Position numbers and translations under genes: made by a program. The notes below the pieces were generated by a model that searched no databases, was not told where the DNA came from, and was given only the letters and a program-made list of their open reading frames with translations. From Variovorax paradoxus NBRC 15149 (GTDB taxonomy: Bacteria; Pseudomonadota; Gammaproteobacteria; Burkholderiales; Burkholderiaceae_C): a DNA stretch of 64,000 nucleotides. The DNA is taken from the NCBI RefSeq assembly GCF_001591365.1, contig NZ_BCUT01000002.1, positions 558,001-622,000 on the forward strand. The letters are read 5' to 3'. Below are positions 16,677 to 25,155 of the stretch, in pieces (positions within the stretch are counted from its first letter, which is position 1; each line of letters begins with the position of its first letter).

Positions 16677-17422
16677 GAGGCCACTCCCTGCCGCTGGCGC
16701 AGCCGCAGCGATGCACTCCAGCCCAGCTCGCGCCTGGCCTTCTCGCTGCTGACTTCGGGGTTGTCCTCGGCGATGTTGAAGACACCGCCGCGTGCATGCC
16801 GCAGCGCCAGCACCGCTGCCCAGGCCGCGGCCTCCACGTGGACCGGACACGCGCCCCTGGGCTCGGCGGTCGACGTGCCGGAACCGTAGAACTGCCCGTA
16901 GCGCAGCACCGTGCCCGTGAGGCCCGCCGTGCCCAGCACGCTGCGCTCCAGCGCCGCCACGCCGCCCACGCTGACGCCGCGCGTGCCCTCGGCCGCGAGA
17001 TCGAGCGGGTCTTCCTCGACATGCGGGGTGGCGCCGGGCGCATAGACCCAGGCGATGCTCTGCGCCACCAGCCGGCGGCTGCCGGCCGCCACCGCGGCGG
17101 CCACGAGGTTGCGCGTGCCCTCGGTGCGCACGCGCGCATTGCGATGGACGGCATCGGCCATCCGCCTGGGATCGAGATCCCGCGGCAGGTCGGTGAGCTG
17201 GAGGATCACGATCGCCGGTGCGATGCGCATCAGCGCCGCGCGCAGCGCCTTCGCGTCGAACACGTCGACGACGACCGGCACGGCACCGCTCGCCTCCAGC
17301 GCCTGCGCGCGCTCGGTGCGCCGCGTGCTGCCGTACACGGTGTAGCCCGCGTCGACCAACAGGGGCACGAGTGCGCTGCCGATGGCCCCGGCCGCACCCG
17401 CCACGAATATCTTCTCGCTCAT
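16673..17422 (-). CDS. NAD(P)-dependent epimerase/reductase-like protein
   Basis: A 249-residue extended-SDR-like protein with a Rossmann motif at the N-terminus (IFVAGAAGAIGSALVPLLV). It has the epimerase-type VVVDVFDAKAL and VLRYGQFYGSGTS blocks. A clear catalytic Tyr-x3-Lys is not evident at the usual place, so it may be a reductase or an atypical member. The start MSEK was chosen because AAGGAGATGCG stands before it; a GGA-less start 18 bases upstream is possible. It leads a two-gene unit with the cupin gene, divergent from the MocR regulator. Confidence 0.85.
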   Translation of the reverse strand: MSEKIFVAGAAGAIGSALVPLLVDAGYTVYGSTRRTERAQALEASGAVPVVVDVFDAKALRAALMRIAPAIVILQLTDLPRDLDPRRMADAVHRNARVRTEGTRNLVAAAVAAGSRRLVAQSIAWVYAPGATPHVEEDPLDLAAEGTRGVSVGGVAALERSVLGTAGLTGTVLRYGQFYGSGTSTAEPRGACPVHVEAAAWAAVLALRHARGGVFNIAEDNPEVSSEKARRELGWSASLRLRQRQGVAS

Positions 17423-17467
17423 CGCATCTCCTTTTTTCATGGGCAGTTCGAAGCTTAGGTTTTCGAT

Positions 17468-17509
17468 GCCCCATTCCAAAGAGCCAAGATTCGTCAAAAT
17501 GAATGGGCC
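17468..17509. promoter_or_regulatory. Inverted repeat between divergent MocR and epimerase genes
   Basis: GCCCCATTC at 17468-17476 and GAATGGGCC at 17501-17509 pair at eight of nine positions around a 24-base AT-richer spacer. The right arm ends one base before the MocR start codon. The arrangement suits an operator for the MocR protein that controls both directions. No direct proof is visible. Confidence 0.5.
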
Positions 17510-18955
17510 ATGATCCAGGAGAAGAAACCGCCCGCCGCCCTCCTCGCGCTCGACCGCGCAGCGTCCACGCCGCTGCACCGGCAGATCTACGAGCGCTTCC
17601 GCACGGCCATCGAGCAGGGCCTGCTCCGCCCGGGCAGCCGCGTGGCCTCGGCGCGCAGCCTGGCCAGCGAACTGGGCGTGGCGCGCGGCACCATCGAGGC
17701 GGCCTACAACCAGCTCGCGGGCGAAGGCTATTTCTCGCCGCAGGGCCAGGCCGGCACGGTGGTCTCGCCCTCGCTGCCCGCTCCGCGGTCGGCGCGCCGC
17801 ACGTCCCGGCAAGCCGAGGCGCGGGCCGTGGAACAGGACCTGGCCGAACCCGCGCCGCCGCCGCCCCTGCAGTTGGGCATCCCGGCGCTCGATGCTTTTC
17901 CGCGCAAGCTCTGGGCGCGCCTGGTGTCGCGCCGCGCCAGGGCGATGGCCGCGGCCGACATGTTCTATGGCGACCCCTCGGGCCATCCGCCGCTGCGCAT
18001 CGCCATTGCCGCCTACCTGCGGGTGTCGCGCGGCGTCGCATGCCATCCGTCACAGGTCTTCGTGACCGGCGGCTACCGCGCATCGCTCGCGCTCATCTCG
18101 CACGCGCTGCTCGCAAGGGACGAGCGCGTGTGGGTGGAAGACCCGGGCTATCCGCCGACGCAGGAGGTGCTGCGCAGCGCCGGCCAGCGCACGGTGCCCG
18201 TGCCGGTCGACGAAGAAGGCCTGGTCGTTGCGCGCGGCATGCGCAAGGCAGCGAAGGCGAAGATGGCCGTCGTCACGCCCTCGCACCAGGCGCCGCTCGG
18301 CGTCTCGATGTCGCTCGCCCGCCGGCTGCAACTGCTCGACTGGGCCTCGCAGGCGAAGGCCTGGATCGTCGAGGACGACTACGACGGCGAATACCGCTAC
18401 ACCGGCCCGCCCCTGCCCGCGCTCAAGAGCCTCGACCGCCATGACCGCGTGCTCTACGCCGGCAGCTTCTCGAAGGTGCTGTATCCCGGACTGGCGCTCG
18501 GCTACGTGGTGGTGCCCGACGCGCTGCGCGGCGCCTTCGACGAGGCCGCGCGGACCGGGTCCAACGGATGCCCTCAGATCACGCAGGCGGTGGTTGCCGA
18601 TTTCATGCGCGAAGGCCACTTCTCGCGCCACTTGAAGAAGATGCGGCTGCTCTATGCGCGCCGCCGCCACATGCTCGCGGCCGCGCTGCAGAAGGCCTTC
18701 GGTGACGAAGTGCGCATCGACCTGCAGGCCGGCGGCATGCACCTGATCGCGCGCTTCGACCGGCGGCGCGAAGGCGACGCGGAACTGGCGCGCCGGGCGC
18801 AGCGCGCCGGACTGAACTGCCAGCCGCTGTCCGCGCGGGGCACGGCAGGTTTCCGGGACGAGGGGCTGTTGATGGGCTTCACCAATGTTGGCTCGGCGCT
18901 GCATGCGCAGCAGCTCGCGGCGAAGCTGCACAAGGCCTTGGGCCGCGAGCCCTGA
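17510..18955 (+). CDS. MocR/PdxR-family regulator (GntR domain plus aminotransferase domain)
   Basis: A 481-residue fusion of an N-terminal GntR winged helix (residues 18-85, LASELGVARGTIEAAYNQL) with a fold-type I aminotransferase domain. PLP-site residues are seen as VEDDYDGEYRY (residues 287-297) and the Schiff-base lysine K322 in AGSFSKVLYPG. Family members (PdxR, GabR, TauR) sense PLP alone or with an amine or amino acid and regulate the adjacent genes. The divergent epimerase/cupin pair is the natural target. The gene is complete and has the family's normal length. Confidence 0.94.
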   Translation: MIQEKKPPAALLALDRAASTPLHRQIYERFRTAIEQGLLRPGSRVASARSLASELGVARGTIEAAYNQLAGEGYFSPQGQAGTVVSPSLPAPRSARRTSRQAEARAVEQDLAEPAPPPPLQLGIPALDAFPRKLWARLVSRRARAMAAADMFYGDPSGHPPLRIAIAAYLRVSRGVACHPSQVFVTGGYRASLALISHALLARDERVWVEDPGYPPTQEVLRSAGQRTVPVPVDEEGLVVARGMRKAAKAKMAVVTPSHQAPLGVSMSLARRLQLLDWASQAKAWIVEDDYDGEYRYTGPPLPALKSLDRHDRVLYAGSFSKVLYPGLALGYVVVPDALRGAFDEAARTGSNGCPQITQAVVADFMREGHFSRHLKKMRLLYARRRHMLAAALQKAFGDEVRIDLQAGGMHLIARFDRRREGDAELARRAQRAGLNCQPLSARGTAGFRDEGLLMGFTNVGSALHAQQLAAKLHKALGREP

Positions 18956-19012
18956 GACCGTGCACGCGCACAATCCACCGTGCCAGCCATACATAAAGAG
19001 GAGAAGAGAACC

Positions 19013-19771
19013 ATGCGCAGCCGACTGCTTGCCTTTGTCATTGCGATCGTCCTGTCCGGATGCGCTGCCACGGCGCCACCGGTTCCGCCCCATACAGGCA
19101 AGCTGGCGAAAGGCGCCAAGGTCGGGGTGCTGGTCTACATGCCTTCGCCGGCGCAGCACCTGCACGTGGGTACCACCGTCTTCAACAACTTCTCCACGAA
19201 CTATCAGTTTCCCTGGACGCCCACCGCCAGGGCCTACGAGATCGTCGCGTCAGACTTGGAGAAGGAGGGCTTCCAGGTCGTGCGGCTCTCGAGCTTTGCA
19301 ACGAGCACCATCGATGCCTTGGCCGTTTCATCCGACGACCGATGGAGCGCGAATCCAAAGCAGGAATGGGCGGCCCGAAAGCTCCGGGAAGAGCAGATCT
19401 CGGCAGTCGTCCTGGTCGAAGGGAAACGAACGCTCGCGCGGCTCGAATGCACCGGTGGCCCCTGCGCCGAAAGCTACATGGCGAACTCGGGTCTTTTCAC
19501 GCGCAGCATGTTGGGCATGACGAGATACTTCGCCGTGCCGGCCATCGAGGCAAAGGTCTTTGTCATGGATCCTCCGATGGACCTCATGGCCTACGAGCCG
19601 ATGAAGACCCTGCAGGCGCGCCGTGTCCGGCAACTCGACAATTTTCCCGAGCCCCGCGATTTCAAGCGGCTGAGCAATGCAGAGTTCGCGCCTGTGGCTG
19701 CCTCGATCGATGCGCACCTGCGGTCGCTTTCGCGCAGCGCCGCTCAGGCATTGAGCAATGGCGTGAAATAG
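19013..19771 (+). CDS. Putative lipoprotein of unknown function
   Basis: A 252-residue protein with a clear lipoprotein signal: RLLAFVIAIVLSGCAAT has the lipobox LSGC with the cysteine at residue 16. The mature part begins with a Pro-rich linker (APPVPPHTGK). No known domain was recognised. The start is preceded by AGAGGAGAAG, a good ribosome site. It is the first of two small plus-strand genes between the MocR gene and an unknown minus-strand gene. Function unknown; outer-membrane anchoring is likely. Confidence 0.85.
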   Translation: MRSRLLAFVIAIVLSGCAATAPPVPPHTGKLAKGAKVGVLVYMPSPAQHLHVGTTVFNNFSTNYQFPWTPTARAYEIVASDLEKEGFQVVRLSSFATSTIDALAVSSDDRWSANPKQEWAARKLREEQISAVVLVEGKRTLARLECTGGPCAESYMANSGLFTRSMLGMTRYFAVPAIEAKVFVMDPPMDLMAYEPMKTLQARRVRQLDNFPEPRDFKRLSNAEFAPVAASIDAHLRSLSRSAAQALSNGVK

Positions 19772-19824
19772 GATCTGGACTCCCGCATGCCTCGATGGTC
19801 CCGGCTCGGTCTCAGGCTTGACGC

Positions 19825-20103
19825 ATGAACCTGCGGCAAGCCAGTCCCTGGATTCCTTTTGCCTGTGTATCCGCCCTCGCTTTCCTGGTCTACAGGACCC
19901 TTTCCGCGAGCGAGTGGTACTACGCGCTCCTGTGGCTGCTGGCTGGCCTGAGCGCCGTGTTCGCGGCGAGACTTCTCCTGCAGACTGGCCTCAGGGCCTG
20001 GCCGGTCGCAGCAACAGCCCTCGGCCTGCTGGCCGGTCAATGGTGGCTGGTGGAGGCTCTGATCCTGCGAGCGTTCTGGCGCCTCAACGGCTTCGCCCCT
20101 TGA
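19825..20103 (+). CDS. Small integral membrane protein, unknown
   Basis: A 92-residue protein with three hydrophobic segments: WIPFACVSALAFLVYRTL, YYALLWLLAGLSAVFAARLL and AATALGLLAGQWWLVEALIL. It has no recognised domain. The preceding lipoprotein gene ends 53 bases upstream on the same strand, so co-transcription is possible. Size and hydropathy support a real inner-membrane protein, but no homologous family is recalled. No strong ribosome site precedes the ATG. Confidence 0.6.
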   Translation: MNLRQASPWIPFACVSALAFLVYRTLSASEWYYALLWLLAGLSAVFAARLLLQTGLRAWPVAATALGLLAGQWWLVEALILRAFWRLNGFAP

Positions 20104-20164
20104 TGCGCGCCCAAGTGCCGAGGGCGACCTTCGCCTGGATGCGCTTCAGCGAGGTGCGCTTGCC

Positions 20165-21313
20165 TCAGGTCCCTTCGCCGCCGTCCGGCCCTCTGCGCTG
20201 AAGATCGACCCGCAGCCCCTCGGCGATGCCGTTCTCGACATGAAGCGCGAAACGCATCGCCGGACCTTCGACCAGGATCTCGATCGCCAGCTTCGCCGTC
20301 GCCCGGTCGAAGCCCATCTGCGCGCCCTTCCAGGCCGCCGCGGCATCGCGGGCCGCGAGTGAAGCCATCTCCACCTTGAGGCCGCGGCCGACGGACTGGG
20401 AATGCACCCCGATCGCATGGCGCCCTTCCAGATGCACTTGCAGGCCCGGCACCGCGACGAGCCCCTCGCCAAGCCGCAGCTCGCCCGACAGCGATGTGCG
20501 GCCCAGCAGCAGGCGCGCCTGTTGCGTCAGGCCCTGGCCGGGTCCGCGCCGGCCCTGGCGCAGCACCGATTCGGCAAAGGCCTGCAGTTGCAACTTGCCG
20601 CGCTCGGAAACCCAGGGGCCCAGCAAGGTACCGCGGTGCTCGAACACCACGCCGGCGAGCGGCGCCGCGGCGAACTGGTACAGGTAGCTGCGACCGTTGG
20701 GCGCATCGACGTAGATGCCCATCCGGCTCACGCCCATGCGCGAGTCGGGCCCGACATGTTCGACCGTCGCATCGTTGAAGTCGATCTGGCCGTGGCGAAT
20801 GGGCACCGTGACATCGGCATCGAACAGCAGGTGCGCGTCGGTGATCTGGCCGCGGATGGTGCCTTCGGCCTCGTTGAGCGGCGCAAGGCGCCACGCGTCG
20901 GCGGCAGCCTGGCCGGCCACGGTGGGTGTTGCCGCCGACGCGTCCACGCCTTGGCCCGCCTCGCGGATCTTCTGGATCTGCGGCGGCAGCACCAGCGGGC
21001 CATGCAGCTTCAATCCCGAGCACTCGGCCTTGTCCGCCTGGACGGACACCAGGCGCGGCACGCCGGCCTCGGTGCGCAGCCGGGCCACCAGTTCGTGCAC
21101 GTCGATGCGGTCGATTTCAAGGACGAACGGATCCGACGCAAGCCGCAGCGCCATGGCCTCGAACCGCCGGACCCGGAGCTCGACGGCGCCGTCCGGCATG
21201 GATTGCCACGTCACGCCCTCGAGCGTGCAGCGGTTGCGCCCGGCATCGCCGGACGCCCCGAGTTCCGATCCGAGTGCGAGTTCGATGAGGGAGGCCGCGA
21301 GCGAGACGGTCAT
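20165..21313 (-). CDS. Hypothetical protein, 382 residues
   Basis: No known domain was recognised. The chain is beta-rich in pattern, with alternating hydrophobic residues (DGAVELRVRRFEAMALRL, EIDRIDVHELVARL, GTIRGQITDAHLLFDADVTV), which resembles AsmA/DUF748-like repetitive envelope proteins without being a confident match. No signal peptide is obvious. It is divergent from the AbiE toxin-antitoxin pair, and the palindrome at 21390-21413 lies in their shared intergenic region. Codon use is like the surroundings, so it is not an obvious import. Confidence 0.7.
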   Translation of the reverse strand: MTVSLAASLIELALGSELGASGDAGRNRCTLEGVTWQSMPDGAVELRVRRFEAMALRLASDPFVLEIDRIDVHELVARLRTEAGVPRLVSVQADKAECSGLKLHGPLVLPPQIQKIREAGQGVDASAATPTVAGQAAADAWRLAPLNEAEGTIRGQITDAHLLFDADVTVPIRHGQIDFNDATVEHVGPDSRMGVSRMGIYVDAPNGRSYLYQFAAAPLAGVVFEHRGTLLGPWVSERGKLQLQAFAESVLRQGRRGPGQGLTQQARLLLGRTSLSGELRLGEGLVAVPGLQVHLEGRHAIGVHSQSVGRGLKVEMASLAARDAAAAWKGAQMGFDRATAKLAIEILVEGPAMRFALHVENGIAEGLRVDLQRRGPDGGEGT

Positions 21314-21389
21314 GCCGTGCTTCTACCAGCCTCGCACCGCCTTCGCTACCGAGACCGAGTACGTGCTCACGCCCTCGCGGTGCAATATT

Positions 21390-21413
21390 TAGTCATTTAT
21401 TGACAAATGACTA
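21390..21413. promoter_or_regulatory. Perfect 9-bp inverted repeat upstream of the AbiE antitoxin gene
   Basis: TAGTCATTT and AAATGACTA are perfect complements around a six-base spacer, in an AT-rich island within GC-rich DNA. AbiEi antitoxins are known to repress their own operon by binding inverted repeats at the promoter. The palindrome ends a few bases before the start of the antitoxin gene, as expected for such an operator. Confidence 0.7.
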
Positions 21414-21417
21414 GTAA

Positions 21418-22053
21418 TTGCAACAAACTGGCGCAGTGGCACTGCACTCCGATCCCACCCTGGAACAAGCCGCGCTGGCACTCGCCGAGCGTCAGCCACT
21501 GCTGCGCGCGCGAGATCTTGCAACGCACGGCCTGCCGACGGTGGTTCTCAGCCGGCTCGTGGCTGCCGGCAGGCTCGAACGCGTTGCCCGCGGCGTCTAC
21601 AGCCTTCCGGGACGCGCGCTCAGCGAGCACCGGTCGCTGGCCGAAGCGGCGCTGCGGGTGCCGCGAGGCGTGGTGTGCCTGCTGTCGGCGCTGCGCGTCC
21701 ACGGCATTGGCACCCAGGCGCCGTTCGAGGTCTGGATGGCGATTCCCCATCACTCGCCCACGCCGCGGCTGGACCAGCCCGCGCTTCGCGTGGTGCGCAT
21801 GTCGGGGGCGGCTCTGACTGAAGGCGTCGATCTCGTCGACATCGACGGCGTGCAAGTGCCGGTATTCAATGCCGCCAAGACGGTGGCCGACTGCTTCAAG
21901 TACCGCAACAAGATCGGCCTGGACGTGGCACTGGAAGCGCTGCGAGATGGCTGGTCGCAGCGCAAGCTGTCGATGGATGCGCTCTGGCACTACGCAACGG
22001 TGAATCGCGTGGCCAATGTCATGCGGCCCTACCTGGAAAGCGTCATTGCATGA
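21418..22053 (+). CDS. abiEi: AbiEi-family antitoxin/transcriptional repressor (type IV TA)
   Basis: A 211-residue protein with the N-terminal winged helix of AbiEi antitoxins (LLRARDLATHGLPTVVLSRL, then GRLERVARGVYSLPG) and the C-terminal antitoxin domain (VFNAAKTVADCFKYRNKIGL, LEALRDGW). The start is uncertain: TTG at 21418 is in frame just after the palindrome, and GTG at 21436 is another choice. The family neutralises a nucleotidyltransferase toxin without binding it and autoregulates. Its stop overlaps the start of the toxin gene (ATGA). The pair is a complete type IV toxin-antitoxin or phage-abortive system. Confidence 0.9.
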   Translation: MQQTGAVALHSDPTLEQAALALAERQPLLRARDLATHGLPTVVLSRLVAAGRLERVARGVYSLPGRALSEHRSLAEAALRVPRGVVCLLSALRVHGIGTQAPFEVWMAIPHHSPTPRLDQPALRVVRMSGAALTEGVDLVDIDGVQVPVFNAAKTVADCFKYRNKIGLDVALEALRDGWSQRKLSMDALWHYATVNRVANVMRPYLESVIA

Positions 22054-22895
22054 GCCGCAATCTCGCAGCGTCCGTCCGCGCCCGCTTGAAGCAGCGAGCC
22101 GATGCCACGAGACAGGACTTCAACCTGACGCTCACCCGCTACGGGCTGGAGCGGCTGTTGTACCGGCTCTCGGTGTCGCCGCATGCAGCCAACTACCTGC
22201 TCAAGGGTGCGCTGCTGTTTTCGCTGTGGTACGACCAGCCGCATCGGCCGACGCGCGACGCAGATCTGCTGGGCTTTGGTCCGGATGACGTCGACACCGC
22301 GGTATCGGCTTTCCGCGAGATCTGCCAGATCGAAGTGGACGACGGCATCGCGTTCGACACCGCTTCGGTCAGGGGCTCGGTGATCCGCAAGGAGGCGGGC
22401 TACGGCGGCGTACGGATCGACTTGCTTGCGAAGTTGGACGGCGCGCGCCTCGCGCTGCAGGTGGATATCGGTTTTGGCGATGCGGTCACGCCGGCACCCG
22501 AACCGGTGAGCTACCCGGTGCTGCTCGAAGACCTGTCCGCGCCGCAACTGCGCGCCTATCCGAAATACACGGTGGTCGCCGAGAAGTTTCATGCGGTGTG
22601 CCTGCTGGGCATGGGTAATACCCGCATGAAGGACTACTTCGATCTCTGGGTGCTGCTCACCGAGGGTGCGCTGGAAGCCACCGAGCTGCGCCGCGCTGTC
22701 CATGCCACTTTCGCGCGGCGGCAACTGGCGGTGCCCGGCACCGTGCCCTTGGGGTTGAGCGATGCATTCGCGCATGATCCGGCAAAGCAAGGCCAATGGG
22801 CCGCCTTCCTCCAAAGGAACCGGTTGGGCGACCTCGCCCTCTCCACGGTCGTCGCGCTGTTGCGCAGCGAATTCCAGAAGCTCGGAACCGCCTGA
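22050..22895 (+). CDS. abiEii: AbiEii-family nucleotidyltransferase toxin (type IV TA)
   Basis: A 281-residue protein of the AbiEii/AbiGii nucleotidyltransferase family. The active site is readable: LLKGALLFSLW followed by RPTRDADLLGFG, the latter with the Asp-x-Asp metal ligands. A later block, AEKFHAVCLLGMGNTRMKDYFDLWVL, is also typical, with the conserved lysine and aspartate. These toxins transfer nucleotides to tRNA or bind GTP and stop growth when not countered. It overlaps the antitoxin gene by four bases and ends 16 bases before a convergent LysR gene. Confidence 0.93.
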   Translation: MSRNLAASVRARLKQRADATRQDFNLTLTRYGLERLLYRLSVSPHAANYLLKGALLFSLWYDQPHRPTRDADLLGFGPDDVDTAVSAFREICQIEVDDGIAFDTASVRGSVIRKEAGYGGVRIDLLAKLDGARLALQVDIGFGDAVTPAPEPVSYPVLLEDLSAPQLRAYPKYTVVAEKFHAVCLLGMGNTRMKDYFDLWVLLTEGALEATELRRAVHATFARRQLAVPGTVPLGLSDAFAHDPAKQGQWAAFLQRNRLGDLALSTVVALLRSEFQKLGTA

Positions 22896-22911
22896 AGAAC
22901 CGGCCCCGCCG

Positions 22912-23823
22912 CTACCGCACGCGCGGGCCAGCCCCCTGCAGGCTGCTGCGCAGCGCCAGCTTGCGCACGATGGTCGAGAACGCGCGCGTGGCCGCGGCAT
23001 CGCGCGCCACCGGCGACCACAGCATGCCGGGCGTGCGCACGGGCGTGGGGCTTTCGAGCCGGATGACCACGAGCCCCGAGAGCGGGTTGACCACGTTCGC
23101 GGCCACGATGGACGCGAGCTGCGTCTTGGCGACGAGGTCCATCATCGGCGCCAGCGTGTTGATCTCGGCCACCACGTGGGGCTGCGCGCCGCAGGAGCGA
23201 AAGCATTCGTCGAGCATCTGGCGCGTGGCAAAGCTGGCCGGCAGCAGCACCATCGGCAGGCGGTGCAGCTCCACCATGCGCACGCGCTTGCGCCGCGCGA
23301 GCGGGTGCTTCCTGGCCACCACCAGCACCATCTCCTCGTTGTAGAGCGGCTCGAACTGCAGCGGCCCGGGCACGCTCGGCCGGTAGGCGATGCCCAGGTC
23401 CAGCGTGCCCTGCTGCAGGCGCGCGGCGATCTGGTCGGCCGACAGTTCCTCGACCACCACCTTCACGCGCGGATGCCGCGCCTGGAAGCTCGCGATGCAG
23501 TCGGGGATGAAGCCGAGGTTGAAGGTGTGCGTGGAGCCCACGCGCAGCTCGCCCGCCACCTCGGAGCTGTCCTGGCGCAGCGCGCCCAGCCCCAGGTCGA
23601 TCTCGTGCAGGGCCTTGGTGCAGTAGTGCAGGAACTCGTCGCCGGCATCGGTCAGGCTCACGCGCTTGCCGATGCGGTCGAACAGCGCAACGCCGATCTC
23701 CTCTTCGAGCTGCTTGATCTGGTGCGACAGCGTCGACTGCGTCACATGCAGGCGCTCGGCCGCGCGCGTGAAGTTCAGCGAGCCCGACAGGGCGATGAAG
23801 TAGCGCAGGTGCCTGAGTTCCAT
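22912..23823 (-). CDS. LysR-family regulator of the CoA-transferase/dioxygenase operon
   Basis: A 303-residue LysR protein. The helix-turn-helix is at residues 1-60 (MELRHLRYFIALSGSLNFTR, then VTQSTLSHQIKQLEEEIG) and the periplasmic-binding-like effector domain follows. It is divergent from the operon starting at 23946, which it most likely activates when it binds a pathway intermediate. The start MELRHLRYF was preferred over a longer upstream ATG because LysR proteins normally begin this way. A palindrome at 23844-23858 lies in the control region. Confidence 0.95.
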   Translation of the reverse strand: MELRHLRYFIALSGSLNFTRAAERLHVTQSTLSHQIKQLEEEIGVALFDRIGKRVSLTDAGDEFLHYCTKALHEIDLGLGALRQDSSEVAGELRVGSTHTFNLGFIPDCIASFQARHPRVKVVVEELSADQIAARLQQGTLDLGIAYRPSVPGPLQFEPLYNEEMVLVVARKHPLARRKRVRMVELHRLPMVLLPASFATRQMLDECFRSCGAQPHVVAEINTLAPMMDLVAKTQLASIVAANVVNPLSGLVVIRLESPTPVRTPGMLWSPVARDAAATRAFSTIVRKLALRSSLQGAGPRVR

Positions 23824-23843
23824 GGCGTTCCCCGGGGGCAATG

Positions 23844-23858
23844 ATCGATGGCATCGAT
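23844..23858. promoter_or_regulatory. Palindrome in the LysR/CoA-transferase control region
   Basis: ATCGATGGCATCGAT is a near-perfect palindrome lying 21 bases upstream of the LysR start. It has the A/T-flanked dyad form typical of LysR recognition sites. A second AT-rich block (AAAACAATCATTTTCG) follows toward the CoA-transferase gene and may hold its promoter. Confidence 0.5.
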
Positions 23859-23945
23859 GCTAACGATGTAAAACAATCATTTTCGGAATTCGTGGATGCA
23901 ACCTAAAGTTTCTCCGGCCCCACAACAACGACAGGAGACCTCCCG

Positions 23946-25109
23946 GTGCAAAAAGTCCTCAGCGGCATCAAGGTGCTGGAACAAGGCACGTTCATCACCG
24001 GACCGGCCGCCGGCATGTTCCTCGCGGACCTGGGTGCCGAGGTGGTCAAGATCGAGCAGCCCGGCGCGGGCGATCCGTTCCGCGCCTTTCGCGGCGGCCT
24101 CTACAGCCCGCACTTCCAGACCTACAACCGCAACAAGCGCAGCGTCACGCTCAACCCGAAGCTGCCCGAGGATGCGGCCGTGTTCGACGAGCTCGTCAAG
24201 GACGCCGACGTCTACATCCAGAATTTCCGCCCCGGTGCGGCCGAGCGGCTGGGCGCTGGCGAGTCGCGGCTGCGGGCGCTCAATCCGCGGCTCGTGTATT
24301 GCGCCATCAGCGGCTTCGGGCAGACCGGCCCCGCAGCGGGGCGCCCCGCCTACGACACGGTGGCGCAGGCCGCCAGCGCCTTCCTCAAGCTGCTCGTGAA
24401 CCCGGCCAACCCGCGCGTGGTCGGCCCCGCGCTGGCCGATGCCATGACCGGCTTCTACGCCGCCTACGGCGTGCTCGGCGCGCTGGTCGAACGGGGCCGC
24501 ACCGGCCGCGGGCGCGCGGTCGAGGTGTCGATGCTGGAGGCCATGTGCCACTTCAACCTCGACGCCTTCACGCACTACTTTTCCGAGAGCGAGGTCATGG
24601 GCCCGTTCAGCCGGCCAAGCGTCTCGCAGTCCTACGTGCTGGAGTGCGCGGACGGCCTGTGGATCGCGCTGCACATGTCCTCGCCCGAGAAGTTCTGGCA
24701 GGGCCTGGCCAATGCCATCGAGCGCCCTCGCCTGTTCGCGGACCCGCGCTTCGCCACGCGCGAGGCGCGCATCGCGCACCAGGAAGACCTGATCGCGCTG
24801 CTCGGCGACGTGTTCCGCCAGCAGACCCGCGCAACGTGGTGTGCGCGGCTCGAGGCCGAGGACGTGCCGCACGCGCCCATGTACGACACGCGCGAAGCCA
24901 TGGAAGACCCGCAGGCGCGGCACCTGCAGCTGCAGGTGAGCGCGCCGCACCCCGAGGGCGGCGAGTGGCACACCATCCGCTCGCCCGTGAGCTTCGACGG
25001 CGAGCGCTCGCTCGAGGTGACGGCGCCGCCCATGCTCGGCGCCGACAACGCGGCCATCGTCGATCCGATCCGCCAGCGCCTGGGGCAGCCGCCCAACGCC
25101 GCGCGCTGA
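23946..25109 (+). CDS. Family III CoA-transferase (CaiB/BaiF)
   Basis: A 387-residue CoA-transferase starting with GTG after a strong CAGGAGA site. N-terminal LSGIKVLEQGTFITGPAAGM and VVKIEQPGAGDPFR are family signatures. The catalytic aspartate is D165 in ALADAMTGFYAAYG. Family III enzymes move CoA from one acyl-CoA to another carboxylic acid. As first gene of the operon it probably activates the acid that the citryl-CoA-lyase-like enzyme later cleaves. The donor and acceptor are not known. Confidence 0.93.
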   Translation: MQKVLSGIKVLEQGTFITGPAAGMFLADLGAEVVKIEQPGAGDPFRAFRGGLYSPHFQTYNRNKRSVTLNPKLPEDAAVFDELVKDADVYIQNFRPGAAERLGAGESRLRALNPRLVYCAISGFGQTGPAAGRPAYDTVAQAASAFLKLLVNPANPRVVGPALADAMTGFYAAYGVLGALVERGRTGRGRAVEVSMLEAMCHFNLDAFTHYFSESEVMGPFSRPSVSQSYVLECADGLWIALHMSSPEKFWQGLANAIERPRLFADPRFATREARIAHQEDLIALLGDVFRQQTRATWCARLEAEDVPHAPMYDTREAMEDPQARHLQLQVSAPHPEGGEWHTIRSPVSFDGERSLEVTAPPMLGADNAAIVDPIRQRLGQPPNAAR

Positions 25110-25155
25110 CCCCGCGCGGCCTTCCAGACATAACGAGCCAGGAGACAAGACAACC

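Noticed and set aside
21400..21428. TTGACA at 21400 as the -35 box of the AbiE operon
   Set aside because: No acceptable -10 hexamer lies 15-19 bases downstream, and the box would sit inside the palindrome spacer; only the operator was annotated.
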